From Thinopyrum elongatum (taxonomy: Eukaryota > Streptophyta > Magnoliopsida > Poales > Poaceae): DNA of 64,000 nucleotides. The stretch covers positions 449,487,292 through 449,551,291 of the forward strand of contig CM022297.1 in the NCBI GenBank assembly GCA_011799875.1. Reading direction: 5' to 3'. Of this stretch, positions 21,015 through 32,790 are shown piece after piece (positions within the stretch are counted from its first letter, which is position 1; each line of letters starts with the position of its first letter). The notes under the pieces are model-generated. The model made no database searches and was not told where the DNA came from. It saw only the letters and a program-made list of their open reading frames with translations. The position numbers and the translations under genes were made by a program.

Positions 21015-23348
21015 GCTGGACGACTGAAGTGAAGCAAGGGAAGGGGCAGTCGTGCGTTTGTTTCCTGTTGATCTGTCTGCTGCAGCATGCATGTTCGTTT
21101 CTACGTATTTTCTTCTTCGTTGCTCTGCTAGCTAGCTTAGTCAGGGCGCCGACCAGCAGGCACTGCTGGCGGTGTGGCGAAGAGTTGCCTAGTGCTAACT
21201 ACAACAGTTCCCCTGTTCTGATCGACCGCTTGTGGACTCTGTCATCCTCGATCGTTTTATTTATTTAGCTAATGAGAAATCAAATGGCTGCTCCTCTGAA
21301 TTCTATTCTATCCCGCCTTCAATTCTTCACACAAACCTAGCTCTACTTGTGAAACGTCGTTTTATCTTCAACTACTACTTGGGAAACGTTTTTGTCTTAT
21401 TACTCACTCGTACCTGTATCCTGTACTAGTTGCATCGCCATACCTCAAGGAATGAAGAAATTGGCTGAACTTTCCATTGCATTCGTATACGTATATGCTT
21501 CAGGCCCTTCACGGGATCAGCAACCAATGCCGCAAGTTCAGTAATCCCATCTTAGGATTTCATTTTCAACAATAGTGGGCGCATCAATTCTGGTTATGCA
21601 TGGAAGATTTCATCACAACTTTCTATTTTGTTTCATCGTTACCAAGTTTCAAACTTTTCCCTCAAGCCTCAGGGACAGGGACTGTGTGGGTTCACGGTGC
21701 CTCGTTCTAGTCTAAACATGCACACAACAGAGGCACACCGTAATAACTCAATAGTGGTATCGGAGAAGAGGAAAAAACACAGAGTTACTTAGCAGCAGCA
21801 CTTTAGCAACCAAGGGTCAAGATTTGAACTTGTGCAGTGAAAATTAAAACGTTCAGGTTCTAAATAACCAACCAATGCAAGCTTATGCCCCATCGGCGAG
21901 GAAAGGGTTCGCGATCTCATGCTGAGACCAGCATGACCGCCGTGCTCCTGCACACCTGCAAAAAAACACAACAGGACACATGAAGTTCAGACATGTAGTT
22001 GTAAACAGGGCGCAACGACACATATACCAAAAGTGAATTATTTAGCAGAGACCTCAAAATTATGTAGTTTCTTACGTTTCCTCAGGTAACCACAGGAGGA
22101 CCGACTACTCATCCTTGAGGATAATCTACTAGAAACACTAGTGCCTGATAGGCTGAGCCTACCTTTTCTGAATTCATTTATTGGTAACAACCTGACAGCT
22201 CCCCTCTCGCATCACTCAAATAATAGAGGAATGACTAAGGTATAAAATCAAAACTGTCAGAAAACAAATACTTACAATGAGGCCAAGCTGTCTGGTTTTC
22301 CCTGATAACTTCATTCTGTTCAGCGCGGTAAAAACTAACAATATTCCATCAGGATACGCAGCATATACTTACTGAGAAATGTAGCACTATTATGGTTGAT
22401 GGATGATCTAGTTCTTTGCAGAACAAAGAATCCCATGCTCCGTCTACACTTAGCTCAGAGTTCTAATAAGCAGTTATCTTATCCCTTAGCCGAATTTTAG
22501 TTAACCAATTAGCTAGCAAATACTAACTGCCCAAATAATTGAGATATAAAATGTGCATGTAAATTATGTCCTAAGTCCCTAGCTCTTGCCAATTTCAATA
22601 AGCAATACCAAGCGTTATACAAAAGAACCAAAGGAATCAGAAAGTACCTCTTTCGGACTCAACCGCTTCATCTAGCACTAAGTTAAGTGCTGGTCATATT
22701 ATGCCTTTAAAGTTCCTGTCACTGGACATATGAATATGGCAGCAGGTCAGCATATAGAACAAACCTGAAAGCTACAAAAGGGTCCACGCATTGAAACGAA
22801 TAAAGGAGGTTATACATTCTTCAGCTACTAGCACAAGAGACTGTAATATGTATACATTCTTCAGCTTATACATCCTTTTTGTGTTCTTATTACAGAGATA
22901 TATACCCAGTCTTATAGGAAGCACAAATTATGTGAGTGAATTTCACAAAACCTAGGTTTTACAGCTCACGTGTCACAAAAGACTAGGTTTTGGAATGCAC
23001 AATTAATCCCAGGTTTTGTGGTTCGTGCAACGTCCAACAAAAATACTTTGATAGGACCCGATTTAAACAAAAAAGTACGGAGTATGTGGCAGGTTTCGTG
23101 AACTTCACCCGACGACTTAAAACGACTACATAGCACCAGCCAGCTCAAGTTAACACAAACACAGAGTGCAAAGAGATATATTTCCCCTTCATTCATATCA
23201 CAAGGCAAGCTGGATTGCAACTATTCATAGGAAGCCACTTAATTGTGTTCAATAGCTAAATCCTTATCATGTGCAAATTTGGAGCACCGAATTATTATGC
23301 TGACAAAAAATTAGAGACGGAGCAGGAGGGAATGGGACGTGAAATAAA
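21015..23348. other. Non-coding stretch downstream of subtilase
   Basis: It starts with the likely 3' UTR of the subtilase copy. No family-level coding match is seen from 21015 to 23348. A 14-bp perfect palindrome AAAACCTAGGTTTT lies near 22949-22962 in a CACAAAACCTAGG-rich block (22940-23100) that resembles MITE sequence. A minus-strand frame at 21789-21971 after an AG acceptor might be a terminal exon for 23349-23450, but this is speculative. Confidence 0.4.
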
Positions 23349-23583
23349 TCAACCTTGTTGACGAACTTGGCCAGGTCGATTGCAGTCCCCTTGGCTGCGC
23401 CCAGCGTGATCATCAGGAAGTAAACGAACAGCACAAGTCGTCCGCGTCGCTTCGCTCGACGAGATGGTGCGTGCTCTGCGGCCGTCTCCGGCGGTGCCCA
23501 CCCTGCTCCGCCTCCTCTCCTCCCACCCCTCCCTCTCCGCCGTCGCCGCCGCCGCGCAAGCCGCGCTGCTCAAGTCCTCCTAA
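23349..23583. other. GC-rich putative exon fragments, unrecognised
   Basis: This GC-rich island in AT-rich surroundings holds two possible coding pieces. On the minus strand 23450-23349 reads VYFLMITLGAAKGTAIDLAK then FVNK before a GT. On the plus strand 23464-23583 reads MVRALRPSPAVPTLLRLL .. AAAQAALLKSS-stop, resembling the N-terminus of some organelle-targeted or PPR proteins. Neither is long enough to name. They may be captured gene fragments beside the glyoxalase pseudogene. Confidence 0.25.
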
Positions 23584-23645
23584 ATATTCAGTCTACTAAG
23601 ATGAAAGAACACTACATCTAAAAAATTTCTTAGAACAGAAGGTAC

Positions 23646-24747
23646 CTTATAATCAGGTGCGTCCTTCGTTAGTAGCTTCATCCCAAGGGCCTGCATGGAA
23701 ACAAACAATACATCATCATGTATGAGAATGAGACTGCTCCCCTAGAGATACAAAAAAATATTTAGCATCTCCAACTTTTGGAATAGCCCAGCCTTAGAAA
23801 AGCAAAAAATACTCTCTCATAGAACTTGATAGAACGCTCAAGATCACCAACACGAAGCATGACTTGACAAAGAGGTTCATGTATCTCTATCTCAGCCCTC
23901 TGGATAAGGGCAAACCTGTAGCCATCAGGTCCTGTGCAAAGGCAATAATAGTGGATCCTCCCTTGACAGGACCAGGTTCACGAGTGATATTGCCACCCTT
24001 GGATTTAACATGCTCAGCCAACTTGTACACCTGCATTTGCATCCATGATCTAAATAATAAAAATTTGCATCCATCATATCATATGAATATAATTTCACAG
24101 CATCGACATAGGCTATTGCAAATTGATAATACTGCATCCTCATTAGCGATTCCGAAATGCCCAAAGCGCTCTCCAATGTCATACTTGTTAACACCATAGT
24201 CTGTTGAGCAAGGGTAAATTTTTAGCACAGTAGAAGTTACCGAAAATTGAAATGCTTTACCAGGAAAAGAGTTGGTCAGTTCATATGAAGAGATAAATGT
24301 ATTTTCCTTATTGGTTTGATACATATTGTACTACTGCAAACATAAGTGGCATATTGGAGAAACTGTGCCACAAAACTTTGGGCAGCTCAGTGAACATACT
24401 ATATGTCAATTCAAGTGCGAAGTTGGTGTCCTCTGGTCCAAAGCCAAGGAAGGCGTTGGTGTACTTCTCATCAGGAACATCTCTTTTCCTCAGCAGTTTC
24501 ATCCCAAAGCATTCTGTGTATTACCTCCCACAATGACAAAGATCACATCAAAGCCATGATATTACTTGCAGATGTTGCAAATGTCACTTAGAATATAGTA
24601 ACATGCTTGATTATGCGGTCCAGATCCCCGACACGGTAAACCGCATGGAGCATCCTCTTGCTGTCCTGTTTATGCCACTCAACACTCAAGCTCATGCCAC
24701 TGAAGCACAGCCTCAGCTGCCTTCGTGGCTTCACTACCAGTTGCCAT
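23646..24747 (-). pseudogene. Glyoxalase I (lactoylglutathione lyase) pseudogene, exon-intron structure kept
   Basis: Exon-like blocks, in order on the minus strand: 24747-24606 (MATGSEATKAAEAVL, then after a ~22-bp insertion/shift EWHKQDSKRMLHAVYRVGDL); 24524-24400 (TECFGMKLLRKRDVPDEKYT .. FGPEDTNFALELTY); 24200-24132 (NYGVNKYDIGERFGHFGIAN); 24030-23815 ([20 protein letters not shown] .. EIHEPLCQVMLRVGDLERSI); 23690-23646 (ALGMKLLTKDAPDYK). Plant glyoxalase I has two such domains and converts the methylglyoxal-glutathione hemithioacetal to S-lactoylglutathione. Lesions: the shift near 24700, a mutated first donor (AAG|CATGTT), a TAA at the start of exon 2, and a missing base near 23929 (DGYRF). 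The second-domain end (.. DPDGWKVVLV) is absent. It is a pseudogene or captured fragment. Confidence 0.87.
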
Positions 24748-25241
24748 CCCTGATGCAAGAGTGTTACATCTAATAAAAACGAGAGAGAAGCGCGGCGGCG
24801 GGGGGGGGGGGGGGCATCCAACTGCGAATTAGAATTACCACCAAAAGGATCAGTGGTCAGCTGACAGAACTCTAGATGAAGACATCTCCTTTTTTCACTC
24901 CCCCCTTTCACTCCCAATCCCTACATCTATATTGGACAGACAGCAGCAAAAGTCGCAGCTCAACCAAATCAAGATGCAAGGCTCCCCATTGGAGAACTTT
25001 GATGATGCATTACCCATCCATTTGATGGACACACATAACGAAAAAAGAAAGAAAAAGAAGATGAAGATGGGTGTCCCTGCTCTTACAAAGATCCTCTTGA
25101 TGTCTTGCAATCTAAACCCAAAGTTGCTTTGAAATTAAACTGAAATTAGAGAGGATAAGTATGTGTTTGAAAATGTGCAGCTTTCAGATGTGGAAGCTGA
25201 CAGAATAAAACATGTGCTGTGCTGCTGTTTCTGTTTATAAA
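24748..25241. other. Non-coding, includes a run of 15 G
   Basis: No gene is seen. 24800-24814 is an uninterrupted G15 tract preceded by GGCGGC. Confidence 0.4.
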
Positions 25242-27272
25242 TCTCTACAAATACTAAGCTCCCTATAATTCCTGCCTTCTCCTTACTTCACATGTCCACA
25301 TCAAAATGGACCCCACTTTGATATCATTTAGTTAAATACTAATCTTTATACTACACCATGGTGGATCATGGACCCCATCTATAGTTCACAACTACAAAAA
25401 AATAAGTTGAATACATACACATGTTTTATATATATATATGCTAAATTTTCGGTGAAAAATGGTATTCCCAGCTACACAAAAAAGAAAATTGTGACTGTGA
25501 AAAAGAAAATAGCTTTATTCCCCTTAAAATCTCTTTTTTGTGTAGCCCAAAATACAAAATGCTTACGAAATTTCAAGAGCATGTACACGTAGTTGTATGC
25601 TTTATTGGCCAAATAATGAAACTTAGACATGTCGTTTTATTTTTTCTAGAAAAAGAAAATGTGGTGAGCTCAAAGCTACAGGTAATTTATGACAACTCTC
25701 TCACTTATCCTTTCTCTGCCGCCAGCGCCCACCATAGCATCACGCGGGCTAAGCCACATGACATCATTTCTCTCCCTCCGCTTCCCTCGATCTGTATTCT
25801 ACCAAAAACATTCGTTTCACTGAAATTTTACCCACCTCTCCGCACACTCATATGGCTCCATTAAGCCCCTTGGAATACGGAGCCCCTCCATTCCCAATGT
25901 CGCCTCTCAAGTCCATTGTTAACTTGCAAGCCACGTAAGCTCCCCGTCGATGCATATTTTTGTGGCCACGCAATGCTGGCCCGTGAGGTGAAAGACTACC
26001 TACATCTCACACAGTAATTGCACGTGATACCCATGTCAACTCTCGCACCAGTCGCCGATGCCGCTGTTGCTGTTAATGGTGCTCGACTCGGTGATGGTGG
26101 CAGCTGCGGTTGATACCGTGAGGAACAATTCGATGGTGAATGAGGGTGGTATGATGAGTTAGACGCATTTTTTTGGATGCCACCTAATTACTGATAAAAA
26201 GATCATGTGTGTATTTATTTGTGAACCTTTTCTCTACACTTTATAAACTGATAAAAGATCATGTGTGTATTTATTTGTGAACCTTTTCTCTACACTTTAT
26301 TTGCTTATATGTCATTAATATTAAGAGAATGTATTATGTAAGCAAGTGCGTGTGTTTATTTGGTAGATGGTTGGATGCATCAACCGAAAAGGAGCTATGT
26401 GTGTCTAGCCTCATCTGAAGTGTACAATGATAAAATAGCATGTGAAGTACAGTGAAGATGAACAACTATATGTTTAGAGATGGCCATTTCTGCAATTAGA
26501 TATATACTCAAAATTATTGGTGGTATTCATGCCATTTATTTTTGTTTATATTTTATTTTATGTAATATGGATCTGATTCTCAGATTAAAAATGGCATATA
26601 AACCGTTTAAGATCTCACCTTGCTCTATTTTTCGTGTGCATTATTTAGTATTTATCGGCAGAATATTCTTCCATTTACATAGTATCAATTGTACTCGATC
26701 GAATTGATTGAATTTCTCAGGACATAATTATACCAACTATTACTGACTGTGGGATAACTAATGCAGAAAAGTCTATTTGATTTCATTACAATAAATATGT
26801 GACCTTGTCTCGATGGCTAATCAAGTCATGAATAATCATTTCTTGAGTTTGCAATGCTCATCATATATGTCGTACATTGTCTACAGATTGTCGGAAATTT
26901 GTTCAATTCTTTTGTTGGAATCTTCATAGAACCATGTACACAATTTACCTTTCATGACATTTCATAATTCTGGTCGTATTTTAATTGTCTAACTAAGTAT
27001 CTGAGAGCTTAAACTTCTTTTACGGGGTCCTGTGTTCTATCTCTTGAGTGGTGTAGTCATATTTTTGCTACAACTCACATAATTATGTTTCTTTCTTTAC
27101 TTCTCTATATTTATGTGAGTATGTCTGGGTGATCGTTTTGCAAGAGTGAGCGAGTGGTACTACTGTTTTCATTATTTGTACAATATTTATACATTTTCAC
27201 TAAAAAAACATTATTTATTTATCGTCGATTGTATTAGACCGGACGCGGCAACGCGCGGTCTTTTCCTTCTAG
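25242..27272 (+). mobile_element. Candidate non-autonomous Helitron
   Basis: The 3' end is the strongest evidence. 27237-27260 can fold as a GC-rich hairpin (GACCGGACGCG, loop GCAA, CGCGCGGTC, with a two-base bulge); it is followed by TTTTCCTT and CTAG (27269-27272) and then T, matching the Helitron rule hairpin-CTRR^T. A possible 5' end is A^TCTCTACAAATACTAAGC at 25242, preceded by A. There is no Rep/helicase coding. The 5' end is uncertain; it could lie further left, in which case the gene fragments at 23349-24747 would be internal cargo. A 57-bp tandem duplication lies inside. Confidence 0.5.
26191..26303. repeat. 57-bp tandem duplication inside Helitron candidate
   Basis: 26191-26247 and 26248-26303 share CTGATAAAAGATCATGTGTG, TATTTATTTGTGAACC and TTTTCTCTACACTTTAT; the second copy is one A shorter. 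Confidence 0.88.
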
Positions 27273-27289
27273 TATATACTTTAACAGAC

Positions 27290-27841
27290 GTGCCCGTTGT
27301 CCATGTCCAGAGGCAAGTATCCGCCGACACCAGGCCAGTTATCGGGGGACTCCCCAATATGGTTCGACAGGTCCACGAACGACGCCGACGTCGGGGTCGG
27401 CGTCGGTGTCATCTGCTAGCGGTAGATGTGGTTGTCGAAGGAGCGGACGAAGCCTGGCTTGGCGGAGACCTCCTTGAGCTCCTCCTCCGTCAGCCACGCG
27501 GCGAAGCCGGTGAAGACGGTCCGGTAGGAGTGGAGCAGCCTCGGCTTGCCTTGTGCCGTCGTCGCCGATGGCAGGAAGGAGCGGTGCCACGCTCTGGCAG
27601 CGTCAAGATCGGCATCTTGGCCTCCTTCTGGTGGCTCGAGCATGACGATGTACGTCCTGTAGCCGTGGCAGTCGGCTGGCTCGACATCGTCGAGCTCGGT
27701 GGTGGTGGACGTGACCGCCGCCTTCAACATCTCGGCGATGGTGGACGCTGGATCGATGTGCCGCTCCCTCTCGTCCAGCTCGGCGATCGTGGACGCGACC
27801 GCCGCCAGGAGGAGCAGCAGCAGCGCGATGCTGCTCGCCAT
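27290..27841 (-). pseudogene. Second subtilase copy, 5' fragment only, inverted
   Basis: MASSIALLLLLLAAVAS (signal peptide), an intact I9 propeptide join (GYRTYIVMLEPPEGGQDAD .. RLLHSYRTVFTGFAAWLTEE), then SAKPGFVRSFDNHIYR and a TAG at about 27416-27418, where family members have Leu or Val before Gln. Downstream the same frame still reads SASFVDLSNHIGESPDNWPG and ends at about 27290 beside the Helitron 3' end. It is nearly identical to the 5' end of the copy at 19136 but in inverse orientation, and retains the 13 bp lost there. Homology upstream of the ATG stops near 27873 (ACCAATCTT shared). The catalytic domain is missing. Confidence 0.9.
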
Positions 27842-27879
27842 GGCTGCGGGCGAGCGGGAGCAGTGGAAGATTGGTAACG

Positions 27880-30800
27880 GCCTGTGCTAAAATGTTAAGT
27901 TAAAGGTCTACAATGTTAAACAGAGGGCTAAAGTATTATTTAAAATAAACTCAGGGGCTATTCTGCAAAGTTCTGGATTTATATTTATTTTCTGGAATTA
28001 GTTTTCTTATTGGAAATACTGAGGATAAGGTTGCCGAAGTAGGGGGGCGCTAACGCTGCAGTGCTCGGATCCTTGCCGGCGTTGGAACAAATCGAAGAGG
28101 AGCTCGAGGAGATCATTACCCTGGGACGTAAACACGTCGGGGAGGTCCGGGAGATGCCGTTCGTCGGAGTAGAGCGAGGAGTTGGTTCCGGAGCCGGGGA
28201 CGCGTCGGTTTCGGCCCAAACGGGATGCGGCGGCTCCGGGATTGCTTCTGGGCTGCTTGGCGACGGACAAGGCGGCTCTGGGAGGCGAGGCTTCGAGCTC
28301 GACTTGGCGCGTCAATGGAGGGCGGCGGCGGCTAGGGTTTCGGCGCGGGGCGGCGGGATCGGATGCGGCGCGACGAATCGGTTGCGGGAGATACGGGAGC
28401 ACGGGGCCCGACTTTTATAGGCGCAGAGCCCTAGGGTCTCCGGGGCGCTCACGCCGAGGCGGACTCGGTTGGGGCGGCGGCGTACGGCACGGCCGGGTTC
28501 GGTTCGGACTCGGTCGATGGAGGCGAGGGTGCGGTGGGTCGCGCGGGAGAGAAAGGCCAAGTGGGCCGGACGGGGAAAGAAAAAGGAGAGGAAGAAAAGA
28601 AATGGGCCGAAGGGAAGAGAAATGAGTTTCGGCCCAGTGGAAAGAAATAGAGAAAAGAATAAAGAGAAAGGGAAAAAGAGACAAGAAATGACGTCGTGGT
28701 GTACTTCTCCTGGCGAGGGCGGCAAGCAGGAGGTGGAACGACAGCGATCTCGGCGCGGCCACGCAGCTGCTTCCATCGGCGGGAAAAAAAATGAATTTTC
28801 ACAGAACCCCCCTCAAGCTTCCGGAAAATTACAAACAAGCCCTTCTGCCATTAAAAAAGAATAGAAAACAGATGTTTTCAGGGCCTATTTGCAATAGGAA
28901 AAAATATTAAAAATAAGATTTGAATTCCTTATCAAATTTCTAAGCTCACCATGTTTTGGTTTTTCAATTTTGAGCAAGTTTTGATTTTTGAACTTAGGAT
29001 GCTCAATTAAGTGATTTTTTGCTATTTTCTCTATATTTAAATTTCTTCACCATTTAAATTGAATTTTGGCCTATTGGGTTTATTTCACATTTGGAAATGT
29101 GAGACTTAACACCTCTATTTTTGTTGCTCAATGATTTTATAAACATGAAATTACATTGCCCTTTTATTTATTTGTGACAAATTGTTATTTTCTCTAAATT
29201 TAGATTTCAAATGAATTGCACAACTCTTTCTTACATGCTATGATACTAGCATAACACAACAAACATGTTATTGCCAAAATGGTATGTTGAACATTTTTAA
29301 TTGGACATTTTAACTACAATGGATTTAGGAAATAATTTGTAAAACTTCTTAGTAAAGTTTTATGCATTGAAATCATGGTTAACTACTAATGAGTTCTATA
29401 CTTGGAATCTAAATGACTTTGGGAAATAAATGGATTTGCCCCCACTTGTGGACATCAATTTATATAAAGGTTTCAACTAGTGTTATGGATATTTCTCTCA
29501 TCTTGAAAGGTGTAACCTTCATCACTATTTTTGTTATATATGATTAGCAACATGAAAACATATTGCTATAATTATTTATTTGTGACTACTTGTAGTTTTT
29601 GGAATGCTACAGATTGAGTGCTTTATTAACTCCTAGGCAACACTAAATTGTTGTCCAACAATATTTACTTAATTTGCTCCCTATGATGACTACAAAAGTA
29701 TTCCCATTGTTTTCATTCAATTACTTGCCAACATGATATATTATCACAGTGGCTTTGGTTTGTGGTAGTTGACAACTAAATCATGTGAAAACATGATCAG
29801 ATGTCAGTGGATGCATAATTTACAATTGTCCTACCTGTGATCAGGTGTTATGGAAAAATGGATGAGTAAAATGATGAGAATAGAATATCTCTTAATTCCA
29901 TAACTCATCCTAATGTTGAACAAGTTGATGCACTCCTCTTTGATAGGAACTTGTTACTTGAGTGTGTGGAAGCAAATTGTTAGAACAACTGGTGACTAAG
30001 TAGCCCATGTGATTCTATTATCCACATGTCCAAGTTTATCTTTTCTTGAGAAAGAACTCAAGAGCAAGCCAAATGACCTTTGTCACAAGATGAACTTGTG
30101 AAGTGCTCTCTTATGAGACTTGACCACTCACAAAATGTGAGGGTTATATTATGCCATTCAAGTTATGGTTGGTAATTATGTGGCTTTACTTACTCATTGG
30201 AATTCATATCCTTGGAGTAATACCATAATTCTCCATATAACTTTCTTATTTAGAAACTTGAATATGGTTCCTAAGTTATATTGTGGTTTGTTATGTCCTC
30301 ATTGTTATTCTTTCCCTTATATGGATCATGGTTGTATCTTATCATAGTTTCCTATTTGAATCAAAATGATCCAAATGATCCATAGTCCACTGTGGCCTTT
30401 ACTTTGGTATTGATCTCTCTAGTAAATCCCTGGACCTGAGATAACTTCTTGATGTCCTTTCTTTGATTCCAACCTCAATTGCATCACCCTTGTGGTGAAG
30501 ACAACCCATTACTCAAACAAAGATTTCTCCTAGATGATTATAAAAGAATGTGGGTGTATTTTATGACATCAATTTGCCCTATGCATATAAGAAGAATTTG
30601 TTAACAAGTTTGCAAGACTTGTCTCCAAATTACTTTTCATATACAAATGGCTGAGATGTACTAGGTTATCTAACCTTATGTTTATTTGTGTATGACATTC
30701 AATTGTTAGAGCATACAAAGGTGATTTGTTAACAAGGTTGCAAGACTTGTTACCAAACTACTTCTATATAGCACTAACATTGGGATATCACACTATTTCT

Positions 30801-31960
30801 AGATTGTTTAAGAAGAATAGATTTTGATATAAGAGTTTCCAAATACTCTATGATGGATTGGAATAGTACTTCTAGATCAACCTACAGAATCCTTCTGCAC
30901 ATCTTCTTGTTGTAGTTCCACCTTTCATGTAGGTTCCTTCTCTTTTGTAGGATGACTTCAAGAATATTGAGAGATAAGAAGATAAGATGGTCTAGACAAA
31001 GTAACAAGATCTTGATTAAGATTTAGTTAAGCTTTTATTCTTTTTCCATGTACTTCTTATTTTCTTTCCCATAAGATATCTACTTATTTCACAAATGATT
31101 GGTTTTACCTCACTTTCAATTCAAATCCCCTTATAAAGATTATAACTTGTTATTATTCCATTAGTTGTATCCAAAGATACTTTAGTTGTTGAAGATTGAA
31201 TTTGGATGGAAATGTGTAATGCTTATGGAATGATGACTTAAGATAATAAGTTGATCAACTGGTTCCTTATTGTATTGAGATCTCATATGCTCATTTGTGT
31301 ATGTTGAATGAGACAATGAGCATATAAATGTTATTGGGGTTTGATGTTTTAAGTCATAGTGTTAGATTGTTTTCTCAGAGTTTTGTGTTGTTACTTTTTA
31401 CTCTTCTCTTTATTGTTTTGAGATATGTACATATTTCATAAAAGATTATAAGATGATTTGTTTCACCAATACCATCTTGTGAGTTCAGACTTATGTCCTA
31501 ATCCATTTGTGTTTTGTTTGAAAGATGTATCAAATGGAAATTGGACCATGTATTGGGTTCCATTTGAAACGTTCTAATAAGATGTAAGGTTTAGATTGTG
31601 GAAATAGGATCTTATGTATGATCAAAATATATGTGGCTGGTTTAGAATCTATCAGAACAATATATTGTCCTGTGGTTGAATTGTGCTCAAGTGTAGAGAA
31701 TTAAGATAAGTCATTGTCAAATTTTCAAATGACTCCACAGACGATTCAACTTTACTAGCTATTGTTATAAAGATCATATCGGAGTTTGACACACTCTCAT
31801 TGATGACCTAGCTCTAACTCATCAATCAAAGAGAAACCTCGATCACTTTGCATTGCTTAAATTAACGCGCGAAATTTACCTGCATTTTCAGATGCATGAA
31901 ATGCAAATGCACATATTATACTTAACCCCTTTCTACTCTCAGAACTACGGGTCATTATAG
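27880..31960. mobile_element. Long LTR-like retroelement DNA (GC-rich head, AT-rich body)
   Basis: After the subtilase homology breaks at about 27873 there is a GC-rich block (28030-28800) followed by ~3 kb of AT-rich non-coding sequence up to CTACGGGTCATTATAG at 31960. This organisation, with no coding capacity, resembles the 4.67-kb solo-LTR-like insertion at 38753-43418 and long Gypsy/LARD-type LTRs. Clear TG..CA ends and a target duplication were not found. Within it TTTGTTAACAAG.TTGCAAGA recurs at about 30598 and 30727. The open frames in 28007-28864 are GC-rich overlaps in several phases without family signatures. Confidence 0.4.
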
Positions 31961-32583
31961 CTCATGAGAAGATTGTATTGATCAACATAGAGGAGAGAGT
32001 ACCGCCTAGCTACTGCTATGAATCCATAGTCCATGGGGGAACTACTCACGAAGCATCACGGAGGCAGAACGGTCGATGGAGATGGTTCCGGGGGCACTTC
32101 CCCGTCCCGGCAGGGTGCCAGAACAGAGACTTCTGTCCCCCAAATTAGGGTTTTCGATGGCATCGAAGCTCGGACTCGTTTCTGGAAAAATCGTCGGGGG
32201 TTCCTCCATTTTTAGGTCAAGAGTGAACTTATAGGCGAAGAGGCGACGCGAGGGGGTGCCCGGGGCCTCCAAGTGACCATCAGGCACGGCCAAGGGGGGC
32301 GCCTGGTGCCCCCTGGGGGCCCTGGGCCCCACTTTGGGCTGCCCTTCTGGCTCCTGGAGTTTTTCGGGGAGTTAGGCCTACTGGATTTTTTTCAGAATTT
32401 TCTGAGAACTTTGATTTTTAACCTATTTCTGCAATGCACCGACAAATAAACAGGAACTGGCACTGGGCATCTTGTTAATAGGTTAGTCCAATAAAAGATA
32501 GAAAACATATGAAAACATAGGGAAAAACATGTAGAAAACAAGCATGGAGCATAAAAAATTATAGATACGTTTGCAACGTATCA
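31961..32583 (-). mobile_element. Athila-type LTR remnant, reverse
   Basis: The minus strand starts TGATACGTTGCAAACGTATC at 32583 and runs left through the typical middle (CCGGCAGGGTGCC..-type block on plus at ~32110, TTATAGGCGAAGAGG at ~32230). It is the same family and orientation as the LTR ending at 38378. The 3' part of the LTR is missing at 31961. Confidence 0.7.
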
Positions 32584-32790
32584 GCCACTTGCAACAACTT
32601 TTTACTTTTATTGTTATTTACTTGTTATTGCTTTATTCCTTAATACAAAAATCCCTAAACATTTACTTTCTAGTGTTTACAGTGAAACCTTATTCAAATC
32701 TATTTATCAACACATTCTGCTCCTCGTTGGGTTCGACACTCTTACTTATTGAAAAAGCTATGATAGATCCCCTACACTTGTGGGTCATCA
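32584..32790 (+). mobile_element. LTR 3'-end remnant, forward
   Basis: It ends GATCCCCTACACTTGTGGGT-CATCA at 32790, preceded by TCGTTGGGTTCGACACTCTT, the usual 3' end of Athila-group LTRs (compare, in reverse, 46053-46130). It abuts the reverse remnant at 32583, so two LTR pieces of opposite orientation meet here. Confidence 0.65.

Noticed and set aside
23464..23583. Possible start of a PPR-type gene
   Set aside because: Only 39 codons before a stop and too low-complexity to name; mentioned only as an unrecognised fragment.
28007..28864. Several 110-155 codon frames on both strands
   Set aside because: GC-rich head of a retroelement-like block; overlapping in all phases without motifs.
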